Assembly: GCA_027483785.1 (NCBI GenBank) | Contig: JAIXTU010000121.1 | Coordinates: 1-17,639 of the forward strand | Direction of reading: 5' to 3' | DNA: 17,639 bases | Source: Flavobacterium sp. | GTDB taxonomy: Bacteria; Bacteroidota; Bacteroidia; Flavobacteriales; Flavobacteriaceae | Shown: positions 8,016 to 16,101 of the stretch, piece after piece | Numbering within the stretch: the first letter of the stretch is position 1 | How the letters are laid out: each line of letters begins with the position of its first letter | Program-made: the position numbers and the translations under genes | Notes under the pieces: generated by a model | Database searches by the model: none | The model's input: only the letters and a program-made list of their open reading frames with translations | What the model was told of the DNA's origin: nothing

Positions 8016-8891
8016 ATGAAAGCATACGTATTTCCTGGACAAGGCGCGCAATTTAGCGGCATGGGAAAAGATTTATACGAGAGTTCGGAACAAGCCAAAG
8101 CACTATTTGAAAAGGCTAATGAGGTTTTGGGATTTCGAATTACCGACATTATGTTTAACGGCACTGCCGACGAGTTAAAGCAAACGAACGTAACACAACC
8201 CGCAGTGTTTTTGCATGCTGTTATTGGCGCTATGACGCTTGGCGACGCATTTCAGCCGGCAATGGTTGCAGGACATTCGCTGGGAGAGTTTTCGGCCTTG
8301 GTTGCTGCTGGAGCAATGAGTTTTGAAGACGGCTTACGTTTGGTTGCCATTCGCGCTAACGCCATGCAAAAAGCGTGTGAAGCAGCACCGTCGACGATGG
8401 CTGCTGTTCTTGGTTTAGAAGACGAAATAGTAGAGCGTATTTGTGAGGAAACGCCGGGAGTGGTTGTCGCGGCTAATTACAATTGTCCGGGACAGTTGGT
8501 AATATCTGGCGAAGTGGCTGCGGTAGAAAAAGCTTGTGAAAGCCTTAAAGCAGCAGGAGCAAAACGCGCGCTCATTTTACCGGTAGGTGGTGCATTTCAT
8601 TCGCCGATGATGGAACCTGCACGCGCCGAACTTGCCGAAGCAATTGAAAAAACGAACATTCAGAATCCGATTTGCCCAGTATATCAAAACGTAGTTGCAA
8701 AAGCCGTTACTGATGCTGCTGAAATCAAGCAAAATTTAATTTCACAACTTACGGGTGCGGTAAAATGGACACAATCGGTGCGACAAATGGTTGCCGATGG
8801 AGCGACACATTTCACGGAGATTGGCCCAGGGGCCGTTTTAACAGGCTTGGTAAAGAAAATCGAGAAAGAAGTTACAACAGAAAATTTGTAA
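8016..8891 (+). CDS. fabD: Malonyl-CoA:acyl carrier protein transacylase
   Basis: The 291-residue enzyme transfers malonyl groups from CoA to acyl carrier protein, supplying extender units for type II fatty acid synthesis in the cytoplasm. The N-terminal FPGQGAQ signature (residues 6-12), the nucleophile S88 in GHSLGE, R113, which should bind the malonyl carboxylate, and the catalytic H195 in GGAFHSPM are all present. The length is within the usual 280-320 range for stand-alone FabD. It stands alone on the plus strand here, apart from other fab genes, and ends at a strong hairpin terminator (8951-8977). The ATG at 8016 starts directly at the conserved N-terminus, so the start is secure. Confidence 0.97.
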   Translation: MKAYVFPGQGAQFSGMGKDLYESSEQAKALFEKANEVLGFRITDIMFNGTADELKQTNVTQPAVFLHAVIGAMTLGDAFQPAMVAGHSLGEFSALVAAGAMSFEDGLRLVAIRANAMQKACEAAPSTMAAVLGLEDEIVERICEETPGVVVAANYNCPGQLVISGEVAAVEKACESLKAAGAKRALILPVGGAFHSPMMEPARAELAEAIEKTNIQNPICPVYQNVVAKAVTDAAEIKQNLISQLTGAVKWTQSVRQMVADGATHFTEIGPGAVLTGLVKKIEKEVTTENL

Positions 8892-8950
8892 ACGCAGCGT
8901 ATCGAAGTTTTTGATTCCGAATGAATTTTGAATCAAGATTTTATAAAAGA

Positions 8951-8977
8951 AAATCCGCGGTTAAATGCCGCGGATTT
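8951..8977. terminator. Bidirectional terminator between fabD and galE
   Basis: AAATCCGCGG (8951-8960) and CCGCGGATTT (8968-8977) form a perfect 10-base stem with a 7-base loop. A T-tract follows on the plus strand, and minus-strand transcription runs into TTT from the stem and a further T-rich stretch, so it should end both converging transcripts. The galE stop codon (8963-8961) is in the loop, and the galE-proximal arm encodes the last residues of GalE (I-R-G-I). Confidence 0.85.
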
Positions 8978-9977
8978 TTTGTTCCCATTTCCATGCTGTA
9001 GCGATGGCGTGAGTAAGATCGTTTTTGGCTTTCCAACCTAAAACTTCGTTAGCGTGGTGGGTGTCGGCATAAGCAGCAGTAACATCGCCTTCGCGTCGCG
9101 CTACGATTTGATACGGTAATTTCTTTCCGGAAACTGCTTCAAAAGCGTTAATTACTTCAAGAACTGAAGAACCTTTTCCTGTTCCGAGATTAAAGATTTC
9201 TAAATTCGATTGGTTTAGACCTTTAAGCAAACGCTGCAAGGCAACTACATGTGCTTCGGCTAAGTCGACCACGTAGATGTAATCGCGAATGCATGTGCCG
9301 TCTGGAGTTGGATAATCGGCTCCAAAGACAGATAATTGGCTGCGTAATCCGGCGGCAGTTTGCGTAATGAAAGGCACTAAATTTTGCGGAACACCGAGCG
9401 GCAGTTCGCCAATTTCGGCACTTTCGTGTGCACCAATAGGGTTGAAATATCGTAAGGCAATTGCTTGAATTTGATCGGCTTTTGCCATATCCGATAAAAT
9501 CTCCTCTCCTATTTGTTTGGTATTTCCGTACGGCGACATGGCCGGTTTAATCGGTGCCGATTCAGTTATCGGTAATTCATCGGCCTGGCCATAAACGGTA
9601 CAAGACGAACTAAAAATAAACTTCGCATTTGGAAATTTTTGCAAACCAGCAAGTAGGTTTAGAATGCCTCCAATATTGTTGTGGTAATACAAAAATGGGT
9701 TGGTAACGCTTTCACCCACGGCTTTTGAAGCGGCAAAGTGAATGACGCCATCGATTTGTGCTTGCGATTCAAAAAAGCTAGTTACGTCGCTTTGGTTTCG
9801 TAAATCAACTTCGTAAAAATCGGGTTTTACGCCGGTAATATTTTCGATGCCATCTAATGCAGTTATTGACGTATTCGATAAATCGTCTATAATTACAACC
9901 TCAAAATTCTTTTCAATCAAAGCTACAACTGTGTGTGCTCCAATATATCCTAATCCGCCAGTAACGAGTATTCGCAC
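8961..9977 (-). CDS. galE: UDP-glucose 4-epimerase
   Basis: The 338-residue extended short-chain dehydrogenase interconverts UDP-glucose and UDP-galactose using bound NAD+. The Rossmann motif is TGGLGYIG (residues 6-13), D31/D32 follows the second strand, and the active site has S125 (in SSSCTVYG) with Y150-x3-K154 (SPYGNTK). The RYFNPIGAH string and C-terminal RREGD are typical of GalE. The start is GTG at 9977, only 3 bases after the stop of the aminotransferase gene, so translation is probably coupled; no ATG alternative is available upstream. The product feeds surface polysaccharide or lipopolysaccharide synthesis, in keeping with the neighbouring genes. A related epimerase acting on UDP-GlcNAc or uronic acids cannot be excluded, but the length and motifs fit GalE best. 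Confidence 0.92.
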   Translation of the reverse strand: MRILVTGGLGYIGAHTVVALIEKNFEVVIIDDLSNTSITALDGIENITGVKPDFYEVDLRNQSDVTSFFESQAQIDGVIHFAASKAVGESVTNPFLYYHNNIGGILNLLAGLQKFPNAKFIFSSSCTVYGQADELPITESAPIKPAMSPYGNTKQIGEEILSDMAKADQIQAIALRYFNPIGAHESAEIGELPLGVPQNLVPFITQTAAGLRSQLSVFGADYPTPDGTCIRDYIYVVDLAEAHVVALQRLLKGLNQSNLEIFNLGTGKGSSVLEVINAFEAVSGKKLPYQIVARREGDVTAAYADTHHANEVLGWKAKNDLTHAIATAWKWEQKIRGI

Positions 9978-9980
9978 GAT

Positions 9981-11114
9981 TTATGGTTTTAAAAATTCTA
10001 GTACTTTTCCTGTAATAAATGCAATTTGCTCGTCGTCTAATTCCGAATGCATCGGAAGTGATATAACTTCTTTAACCAAACGGTTGGTATTTGGGAAGTC
10101 TGCTTCCTGATAACGTTCGTCTGCGTAAGCTTTCTGTGCATGCAACGGAATTGGATAATAAATGGCGCAAGGAATTCCGTTGTCTAAAAGATGTTGCATG
10201 AGTCCGTCGCGATCGCCATCAATAATGCGCAAGGTATATTGGTGAAACACATGGCAGTCGCAGATATCGCAAATAGAAGGTGCTATGATTTTCGGATGAT
10301 TTTCAAAAGCAGCAGAATATTTTCGAGCGGCGTTCTGACGAGCGGCGTTGTACGTATTTAAATGTGGCAACTTCGCGTTTAGTACAGCTGCTTGAATACT
10401 ATCCAATCGAGAGTTTACGCCTACAACATCGTGGTGATATCTTACGTACATACCGTGGTTTACGATACCGCGTAAGGTGTGCGCCAGTTCGTCGTCGTTG
10501 GTAAAAATTGCACCTCCATCGCCGTAACAGCCTAAGTTTTTAGAAGGAAAGAACGAGGTTGCTCCTACATGTCCGATCACTCCCGCTTTTCGCTTGCTGC
10601 CGTCCGAAAACTTACAATTGGCGCCGATAGCTTGCGCGTTATCTTCAATCACGTACAAATTATGTTCTTCGGCCACACGCATAATTGCTTCCATATTTGC
10701 CGCTCTGCCGAAAAGGTGCACCGGAACAATGGCTTTGGTTTTTGGAGTGATGGCTTTTTTGATGGCTTCTATGGAAATGTTCATGTTTCCTAATTCTACG
10801 TCAACCAAAACAGGAGTAAGTTGCAATAAAGCAATTACTTCGACGGTAGCTGCAAAAGTAAAATCGGCTGTAATAACCTCATCTCCCGGTTTCAAACCCA
10901 ATCCCATCATCGCAATTTGCAAAGCATCGGTACCGTTTGCACAAGGAATAACGTGTTTTACACCTAAGTACGCTTCTAGATTTTTTTGAAACGAAGCAAC
11001 TTCAGGTCCGTTGATATACGTATTGGTGTCTAAAACTTCTTGAATTTTGGCGTCGACCACCGGTTTTATCTTTTCGTATTGACTTTTTAAGTCAACCATT
11101 TGAATTTTTCGCAT
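9981..11114 (-). CDS. DegT/DnrJ/EryC1/StrS-family sugar aminotransferase, WbpE-like
   Basis: The PLP-dependent enzyme should transfer an amino group, usually from glutamate, to a nucleotide-linked keto sugar. From the ATG at 11114 it has 377 residues. K192 in TSFFPSKNLGCYGDGG is the PLP lysine, and D158 with Q161 (IEDNAQA) contact the cofactor. The strings CANGTDALQIA (58-68) and GVNSRLDSIQAA are family hallmarks. Overall it most resembles WbpE/WlbC-type enzymes that make 3-amino-3-deoxy-GlcNAc uronic acid precursors, but the rest of that pathway (wbpA, wbpB, wbpD) is not nearby, so the substrate is inference. The frame extends to a TTG at 11168, but that TTG falls upstream of a perfect -7 box and in the -33 position, and the extra 18 residues do not look conserved. 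It forms an operon with galE. Confidence 0.92.
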   Translation of the reverse strand: MRKIQMVDLKSQYEKIKPVVDAKIQEVLDTNTYINGPEVASFQKNLEAYLGVKHVIPCANGTDALQIAMMGLGLKPGDEVITADFTFAATVEVIALLQLTPVLVDVELGNMNISIEAIKKAITPKTKAIVPVHLFGRAANMEAIMRVAEEHNLYVIEDNAQAIGANCKFSDGSKRKAGVIGHVGATSFFPSKNLGCYGDGGAIFTNDDELAHTLRGIVNHGMYVRYHHDVVGVNSRLDSIQAAVLNAKLPHLNTYNAARQNAARKYSAAFENHPKIIAPSICDICDCHVFHQYTLRIIDGDRDGLMQHLLDNGIPCAIYYPIPLHAQKAYADERYQEADFPNTNRLVKEVISLPMHSELDDEQIAFITGKVLEFLKP

Positions 11115-11133
11115 GTGTAAGGAATTTACCGCG

Positions 11134-11168
11134 CAAAAGTAAGAAATAAAGCAGTTGCTAGCTGTCAA
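11134..11168 (-). promoter_or_regulatory. Putative promoter for the aminotransferase-galE operon
   Basis: The minus strand carries TACTTTTG (11141-11134), a perfect -7 TAnnTTTG box, with TTG (11168-11166, within TTGACA) 24 bases upstream as a possible -33 element. The predicted leader before the ATG at 11114 is about 13 bases. The spacer contains the -33 TTG proposed for the divergent waaA promoter, so the two promoters would interleave. Confidence 0.55.
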
Positions 11169-11188
11169 GAAAAAGAAACGTATTTTCG
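11155..11188 (+). promoter_or_regulatory. Putative waaA promoter
   Basis: TTG at 11155-11157 is followed after 23 bases by TATTTTCG (11181-11188), which matches the -7 consensus TAnnTTTG except at one position. The waaA ATG lies at 11208, giving a leader of about 13 bases. The element overlaps the divergent aminotransferase promoter. Confidence 0.45.
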
Positions 11189-11207
11189 CAATCGAAAGCT
11201 TTTTTAC

Positions 11208-12443
11208 ATGTACACGCTTTATTCTTTAGTCGTTCGTTTGGTTGAGCTCTTACTGCCACTTGTTGCAAGGAACTCCGTTAAAATCCAGCAATTTGTATCG
11301 GGCAGAACCACGGTTTTCGCACAGCTAGCAGATTTTATGCGTTCGGAGCCGAAGACCATCTGGTTTCACACCGCATCTCTTGGCGAATACGAACAAGGTT
11401 TACCCATTATGGAAGAAGTAAAAAAGCAATTTCCAGACCACAAAATTGTGCTGACGTTCTTTTCGCCTTCCGGTTATGAAATACGCAAAAACAATAAAAT
11501 TGCCGACCTAACACTGTACCTCCCACTGGATACAACTGCTAACGCCAGAAAGTTTTTGAATTTGCTCAATCCCGAACTCGTGTTCTTTGTCAAATACGAA
11601 TATTGGCCGAACTATTTACAAGAAATGAAACGCAGCAATACCAAACTTTTCTTGGTTTCAGGCGTATTCCGATCCAATCAGATTTTCTTTCAATGGTACG
11701 GTGGCTTCTACCGAAAGGCGCTAACCGCTTTTACACACTTTTTTGTACAAAATGCTACTGCTGCCGAACTCCTTCGCAGCATCGGATTTCAAAACATCAG
11801 CGTGAGCGGCGATACGCGTTTCGATCGAGTAGCAACGATTGCCACTCACGTAAAAACGCCCGAATGGCTAACAACTTTTAAAGGCACCGATAATCTGATT
11901 GTCATTGGCAGTAGTTGGCCAAAAGACGAGCAATTGTGGGCAAACTACATCAATAGCAGCGCAGCCAATACTAAATTTCTGTTCGCTCCGCACAACATTA
12001 AAGCAGTACAAATTACCGAATTGCAACAACAGCTGCGCGTACCTTATAGCACATTCTCTTTCATGAAATTGGAAGAACTCCCTGCTGCAAGAGTACTCAT
12101 TGTAGACGCTATCGGATTCCTGACAAGCCTTTATGCTGCCGCGGATATAGCCTATGTAGGCGGCGGCTTCGGAAACCCGGGCGTACACAACGTATTAGAG
12201 CCAGCCGTTTTTGGAACTCCTGTGGTGGTTGGCCCGAATTACAGCCATTTTGCAGAAGCTACAGCACTGGTACAAAACGGCGGTGTCCTATCAGTTGATT
12301 CGGAAATGGTTTTGCGTGAAAAAATTGATTTATTATTAAATGAACCCGACATTGCAGCTGAAGTAGGGCATATTGCGCAAACATTTGTGCAAATGAATAC
12401 CGGAGCGACAGCAAGTGTGATGAAGTATCTACGCGAGCTGTAG
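11208..12443 (+). CDS. waaA: 3-deoxy-D-manno-octulosonic acid (Kdo) transferase
   Basis: The 411-residue GT30 glycosyltransferase attaches Kdo from CMP-Kdo to the lipid A precursor at the cytoplasmic face of the inner membrane. A hydrophobic N-terminal segment (about 5-20) anchors it. The N-terminal domain has HTASLGEYEQG with E60 as the expected catalytic base, followed by FFSPSGYE and FVKYEYWPN. The C-terminal domain has GSSWPKDE, FAPHN and the CMP-Kdo-binding region YVGGGFGNPGVHNVLEPA with the later GPNYSHFAEA. Length is usual for the family. Its presence shows that the organism makes a Kdo-containing lipopolysaccharide or lipooligosaccharide. It is transcribed away from the aminotransferase-galE pair and converges on pckA. 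Confidence 0.97.
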   Translation: MYTLYSLVVRLVELLLPLVARNSVKIQQFVSGRTTVFAQLADFMRSEPKTIWFHTASLGEYEQGLPIMEEVKKQFPDHKIVLTFFSPSGYEIRKNNKIADLTLYLPLDTTANARKFLNLLNPELVFFVKYEYWPNYLQEMKRSNTKLFLVSGVFRSNQIFFQWYGGFYRKALTAFTHFFVQNATAAELLRSIGFQNISVSGDTRFDRVATIATHVKTPEWLTTFKGTDNLIVIGSSWPKDEQLWANYINSSAANTKFLFAPHNIKAVQITELQQQLRVPYSTFSFMKLEELPAARVLIVDAIGFLTSLYAAADIAYVGGGFGNPGVHNVLEPAVFGTPVVVGPNYSHFAEATALVQNGGVLSVDSEMVLREKIDLLLNEPDIAAEVGHIAQTFVQMNTGATASVMKYLREL

Positions 12444-12538
12444 GTTTGTTTTCATATAACAGATTTCGAAAAGTATGTTTCTCAACGCTGTAATTTAGAA
12501 AAGTTAAGAAACGAAATACCTTCGATTTAAAACGAAAA

Positions 12539-12569
12539 TCCGCGACAGCTCGCAACAAACTACCGCGGA
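12539..12569 (-). terminator. Likely pckA terminator
   Basis: TCCGCG (12539-12544) pairs with CGCGGA (12564-12569) across a 19-base loop in the 159-base gap between the convergent waaA and pckA genes. Reading on the minus strand the hairpin is followed by TTTTCGTTTT. It is weaker than the fabD/galE terminator but shares the same TCCGCGG-type core. It may act for pckA; T-tract evidence for waaA is poor. Confidence 0.5.
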
Positions 12570-12602
12570 CATGAACAAATTAAAAACTACTTTTTATTTG
12601 AA

Positions 12603-14204
12603 TTATATTGTTGGGCCGCCAGCCATAATCTCGGCGTTGGCAAACGATTCAAATTTGCTGAAATTATCTTTAAACTTTGCTGCAAGTTCTACGGCTTTCT
12701 GATCGTATAAAGAAGCATCAGACCACGTATTTCTTGGGTTCAAAACCTCCGCTGGCACATTTGGACAGCTGGTTGGAATTTCCATTCCAAAAACATCGTG
12801 CTTTTGGTAGTTGACCGCATCTAACTCACCATTTAACGCAGCAGTAATCATCGAACGTGTGTAAGCTAACTTCATTCTAGAACCTGTTCCGTAAGCGCCG
12901 CCCGTCCAACCGGTATTGATTAACCATACTTTTACGCCGGCTTCTTGCATTTTAGCACTTAACATTTCGGCGTATTTTGTTGGATGTAAAGGCATAAACG
13001 GCGCGCCAAAACAAGCCGAGAAATTAGGTTGTGGCTCGTTTACTCCAGCTTCGGTTCCGGCAACTTTTGCCGTGTAGCCCGAAATAAAGTGGTACGCCGC
13101 CTGACCGGGTGTTAAACGAGAAATCGGAGGAAGGATGCCAAACGAATCGGCTGTAAGGAAAAAGATATTTTTTGGATTTTTTCCTATAGAACCTGGTTGA
13201 ATGTTAGCAATATGCTCGATTGGATACGATACGCGTGTGTTGGGCGTAATCGACGTGTCTTTAAAATCAACTTCCATTGTACCTTCTTTAAAAACAACAT
13301 TCTCTAAAATGGCACCTGGTTTAATGGCACGAAAAATATCCGGTTCGCTTTCTTCTGTCAAGTTTACAACTTTGGCATAACAACCGCCTTCAAAATTAAA
13401 GATGGTGTTTTCGGATGTCCAACCGTGTTCGTCGTCGCCAATCAATTTTCTGTTTGGATCCGCCGATAAGGTAGTTTTTCCTGTACCTGACAAACCAAAG
13501 AACAAAGCAGTATCGCCCGATTCGCCCACGTTAGCACTACAATGCATCGGCAATGTATTTTTAAAAACAGGCAACATGAAATTCAAGGCTGAAAAAATTC
13601 CTTTCTTCATCTCCCCGGTGTAGCCCGTTCCGCCTACTAAAGCAATTTTTCGCGAGAAGTTTAGAATGGCAAAATTCGACTGTCGGGTTCCGTCGCGCTC
13701 GGGCACAGCTTCGAAACCTGGAGCACAGATTACGTGCCAATCAGGCGAAAAACCTTCCAATTCGCTAGCGTTAGGACGCAAAAACATATTATAACAAAAC
13801 AAATTCGACCAAGCAGTTTCGGTAACCACACGTACATTCAATCGGTAATGCGGATCGGCACACACGTAACTTTCACGAACAAAAACTTCTTTATTAGATA
13901 AGTAATCGCAAACACGATCGTAAAGCGCATCAAATTTTTCACTATCAAAAGGAATGTTGACTTTTCCCCACCAAACGTGATTACGAGTAATATCATCTTC
14001 AACAATAAAACGATCCTGAGGCGAACGTCCTGTAAACGCACCCGTGTTAATGGCAAGCGCGCCTGAGCTAGCAGTAACACCTTGACCTTTAGACACAGTT
14101 ATATTGTGCAATTCTTCCGGACTTAATTGATAATGAACTTGAGCGTTTTGAATTCCTAAGGAAGTTAACGAAATCGATTTCGTAATCAAGGCGTGATTGT
14201 CCAT
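12603..14204 (-). CDS. pckA: Phosphoenolpyruvate carboxykinase (ATP)
   Basis: The 533-residue cytoplasmic enzyme converts oxaloacetate and ATP to phosphoenolpyruvate, ADP and CO2, the entry step of gluconeogenesis. Visible motifs are the substrate-binding R60 (TGRSP), the PEPCK-specific loop GGTGYTGEMKKG with K200/K201, the metal ligand H221 (LPMHCSANVG), the P-loop GLSGTGKT (237-244) and the metal-binding LIGDDEHGW (D257/D258). The length is typical of ATP-dependent bacterial PckA. The ATG at 14204 is the natural start. A possible -7-like TACTTTTA lies about 45 bases upstream on the minus strand, without a clear -33. The gene is monocistronic as far as can be seen, with convergent waaA on one side and DUF423 68 bases upstream on the other. 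Confidence 0.98.
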   Translation of the reverse strand: MDNHALITKSISLTSLGIQNAQVHYQLSPEELHNITVSKGQGVTASSGALAINTGAFTGRSPQDRFIVEDDITRNHVWWGKVNIPFDSEKFDALYDRVCDYLSNKEVFVRESYVCADPHYRLNVRVVTETAWSNLFCYNMFLRPNASELEGFSPDWHVICAPGFEAVPERDGTRQSNFAILNFSRKIALVGGTGYTGEMKKGIFSALNFMLPVFKNTLPMHCSANVGESGDTALFFGLSGTGKTTLSADPNRKLIGDDEHGWTSENTIFNFEGGCYAKVVNLTEESEPDIFRAIKPGAILENVVFKEGTMEVDFKDTSITPNTRVSYPIEHIANIQPGSIGKNPKNIFFLTADSFGILPPISRLTPGQAAYHFISGYTAKVAGTEAGVNEPQPNFSACFGAPFMPLHPTKYAEMLSAKMQEAGVKVWLINTGWTGGAYGTGSRMKLAYTRSMITAALNGELDAVNYQKHDVFGMEIPTSCPNVPAEVLNPRNTWSDASLYDQKAVELAAKFKDNFSKFESFANAEIMAGGPTI

Positions 14205-14272
14205 AATATTATGAATTGTATTGCATTAAAATTTGCTGTAAAAGTAAAAATTATTAAATTACAACGTTGTAG

Positions 14273-14674
14273 TTAAGAAAGATTTTCTTTTTTCGAGCGA
14301 AAAATATGGTAAATTGTTAAAATCCAAGCAGCAATCATCAAAACGCCGCCTATTGGTGTTATAGGCCCTAGAAATTTAACATTTATTCCGAGGTTCGTTC
14401 CAAACAATAATCCAAAAATAGATCCCGAAAAGAGCATTACGCCCGACAGACAGAGCTGTAAAATGCTGTTTGCTTGTTTCTTAGAAAACGAAAACGAAGC
14501 AATTGCAACCAAAAATAAACCGTTGTACATCAAATAGCGCACAGCAACTTCGAAGGTTTCCAACTGATTTTCCGTAAAGATTTTCTTCAATGCATGCGCA
14601 CCAAATGCACCGGCAACAATACTAATTGCACCAAGAATTAATCCCGTACTTGCTAATTGCTTATTCAAAACCAT
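14273..14674 (-). CDS. DUF423 family small inner-membrane protein
   Basis: The 133-residue hydrophobic protein has four predicted transmembrane helices. The N-terminal GAISIVAGAFGAHALKK string and the later VRYLMYNGLFLVAI, LFSGSIFGL and GPITPIGGVLMIAAWI segments are the hallmarks of DUF423 (YgdD-like) proteins. The function is not known for the family. It is 68 bases upstream of pckA on the same strand and might be co-transcribed with it, and it is divergent from the saccharopine dehydrogenase gene. The C-terminal tail is short and basic (RSKKENLS). Confidence 0.93.
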   Translation of the reverse strand: MVLNKQLASTGLILGAISIVAGAFGAHALKKIFTENQLETFEVAVRYLMYNGLFLVAIASFSFSKKQANSILQLCLSGVMLFSGSIFGLLFGTNLGINVKFLGPITPIGGVLMIAAWILTIYHIFRSKKENLS

Positions 14675-14693
14675 AAAATTCGAGTCTAGCCAA

Positions 14694-14720
14694 CAAAGGC
14701 AATTGTTTACATTTGCGCAA
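14694..14720 (-). promoter_or_regulatory. Weak putative promoter for the DUF423 gene
   Basis: The minus strand reads TGCCTTTG (14701-14694), one mismatch from TAnnTTTG, with TTG (14720-14718) 16 bases upstream. It overlaps the divergent -7 box at 14708-14715. The evidence is thin. Confidence 0.25.
14708..14715 (+). promoter_or_regulatory. -7 promoter box upstream of the saccharopine dehydrogenase gene
   Basis: TACATTTG is a perfect match to the Bacteroidota -7 consensus. A transcript start near 14722 would leave about 15 bases before the ATG at 14737. No TTG is seen at the -33 distance. The alternative TTG start at 14713 is inside this box, which argues against it. Confidence 0.5.
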
Positions 14721-14736
14721 ATCTGTACACAAAGCT

Positions 14737-16092
14737 ATGAGAAATATCTTGATTGTTGGTGCCGGACGATCGGCTTCTTCACTTATAAAGTACTTATTGG
14801 ATAAAGCGGAAACAGAGCACCTACATCTAACGGTAGCCGATTTGTCGGTCGAACTCGCTCAAAAGAAAATCAACAATCACAAAGCGGCAACAGCGGTGGC
14901 GTTCGACATCCACGATGCCGCATCGCGAAGCAAACTCGTTTCCGAATCCGACCTCGTATTATCGATGTTGCCTGCTCATTTGCATATCGAGTTGGCAAAA
15001 GATTGCTTGAAGCACAGCAAACACCTCGTTACCGCAAGCTACATTAGCGACGGCATGCAGGCCTTAAACCAAGAAGCCATTGAAAAAGGATTGGTATTCA
15101 TGAACGAAATTGGATTAGATCCGGGAATCGACCACATGAGTGCTATGAAAATTATTGACGAAATTCGAGCTAAAGGCGGAAAAATGCTGCTATTCGAATC
15201 GTTTTGCGGCGGTTTGGTAGCACCCGAATCCGACAATAATCTGTGGAATTACAAGTTTACTTGGGCGCCTCGAAACGTTGTTTTGGCCGGACAAGGCGGT
15301 GCCGCGAAGTTTCTTCAAGAAGGAACGTACAAGTATATCCCGTACCACAAATTATTCCGACGTACCGAATTTTTGGAAATCGACGGTTTTGGCCGATTCG
15401 AAGGCTACGCCAACAGAGACAGTTTAAAATACCGCGAAGTTTACGGCTTGCAAGATGCACTGACGCTGTACCGCGGAACCATCCGACGTGTAGGCTTTTC
15501 AAGAGCTTGGAATGTTTTTGTTCAGTTGGGTATGACCGACGACTCGTACACCATCGACAATTCCGAACAACTGAGCTACCGCGAATTTATTAACCTCTTT
15601 TTGCCACACCATCCGAGCGATTCGGTCGAAATAAAACTACGTTTAAACGCAGGTATCGAACAAGACGACGTGACCTGGGACAAACTTCAGGAACTCGATC
15701 TCTTCAATCCAAACAAAATTGTAGGTATCAAGAACGCGACGCCGGCAATGATTTTAGAAAAGATATTGAGCGACAGCTGGAAACTATCTGAAGACGATAC
15801 CGATATGATAGTGATGTACCACAAAATCGGTTACGAACTCGAAGGCAAAAAGCAGCAAATCGACGCCACCATGGTTTGCCTGGGCGACGACCAAACATAC
15901 ACGGCTATGGCCAAAACAGTAGGCCTTCCGGTTGCTATTTCGGCACTGATGATTCTCAATAAAGTAATTACAACTCCCGGCGTGCGATTGCCTATTGCAA
16001 AAGAAGTTTACGAGCCCGTTTTACAAGAATTGAAACAGCACGGCGTAATTTTTAACGAGAAAGTTGTAGATTACAAAGGTTACGGAAATTAA
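14737..16092 (+). CDS. Saccharopine dehydrogenase, glutamate-forming (Lys9 type)
   Basis: The NAD(P)-dependent enzyme family cleaves saccharopine to glutamate and 2-aminoadipate semialdehyde (or the reverse), in lysine breakdown or aminoadipate-route metabolism. From the ATG at 14737 it has 451 residues: an N-terminal Rossmann fold with VGAGRSASSL (7-16) and the acidic D35 after the second strand, then NEIGLDPGIDHMSA (123-136) and FCGGLVAPESDNNLWNYKFTWAP (156-178), both strongly typical of Lys9-like proteins, and a C-terminal catalytic domain. The in-frame TTG at 14713 lies in a promoter box and is rejected. The Lrp-type regulator gene follows after 9 bases, so the two form an operon. No lysine-ketoglutarate reductase gene is in the window; related activities such as carboxynorspermidine synthase are less likely from the motifs. 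Confidence 0.9.
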   Translation: MRNILIVGAGRSASSLIKYLLDKAETEHLHLTVADLSVELAQKKINNHKAATAVAFDIHDAASRSKLVSESDLVLSMLPAHLHIELAKDCLKHSKHLVTASYISDGMQALNQEAIEKGLVFMNEIGLDPGIDHMSAMKIIDEIRAKGGKMLLFESFCGGLVAPESDNNLWNYKFTWAPRNVVLAGQGGAAKFLQEGTYKYIPYHKLFRRTEFLEIDGFGRFEGYANRDSLKYREVYGLQDALTLYRGTIRRVGFSRAWNVFVQLGMTDDSYTIDNSEQLSYREFINLFLPHHPSDSVEIKLRLNAGIEQDDVTWDKLQELDLFNPNKIVGIKNATPAMILEKILSDSWKLSEDDTDMIVMYHKIGYELEGKKQQIDATMVCLGDDQTYTAMAKTVGLPVAISALMILNKVITTPGVRLPIAKEVYEPVLQELKQHGVIFNEKVVDYKGYGN

Positions 16093-16101
16093 GGTACGCT
16101 T

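Noticed and set aside
10594..10989. 131-codon plus-strand frame inside the aminotransferase gene
   Set aside because: It lies antisense to the PLP-binding and substrate-binding motifs of a clear family member and shows no domain of its own.
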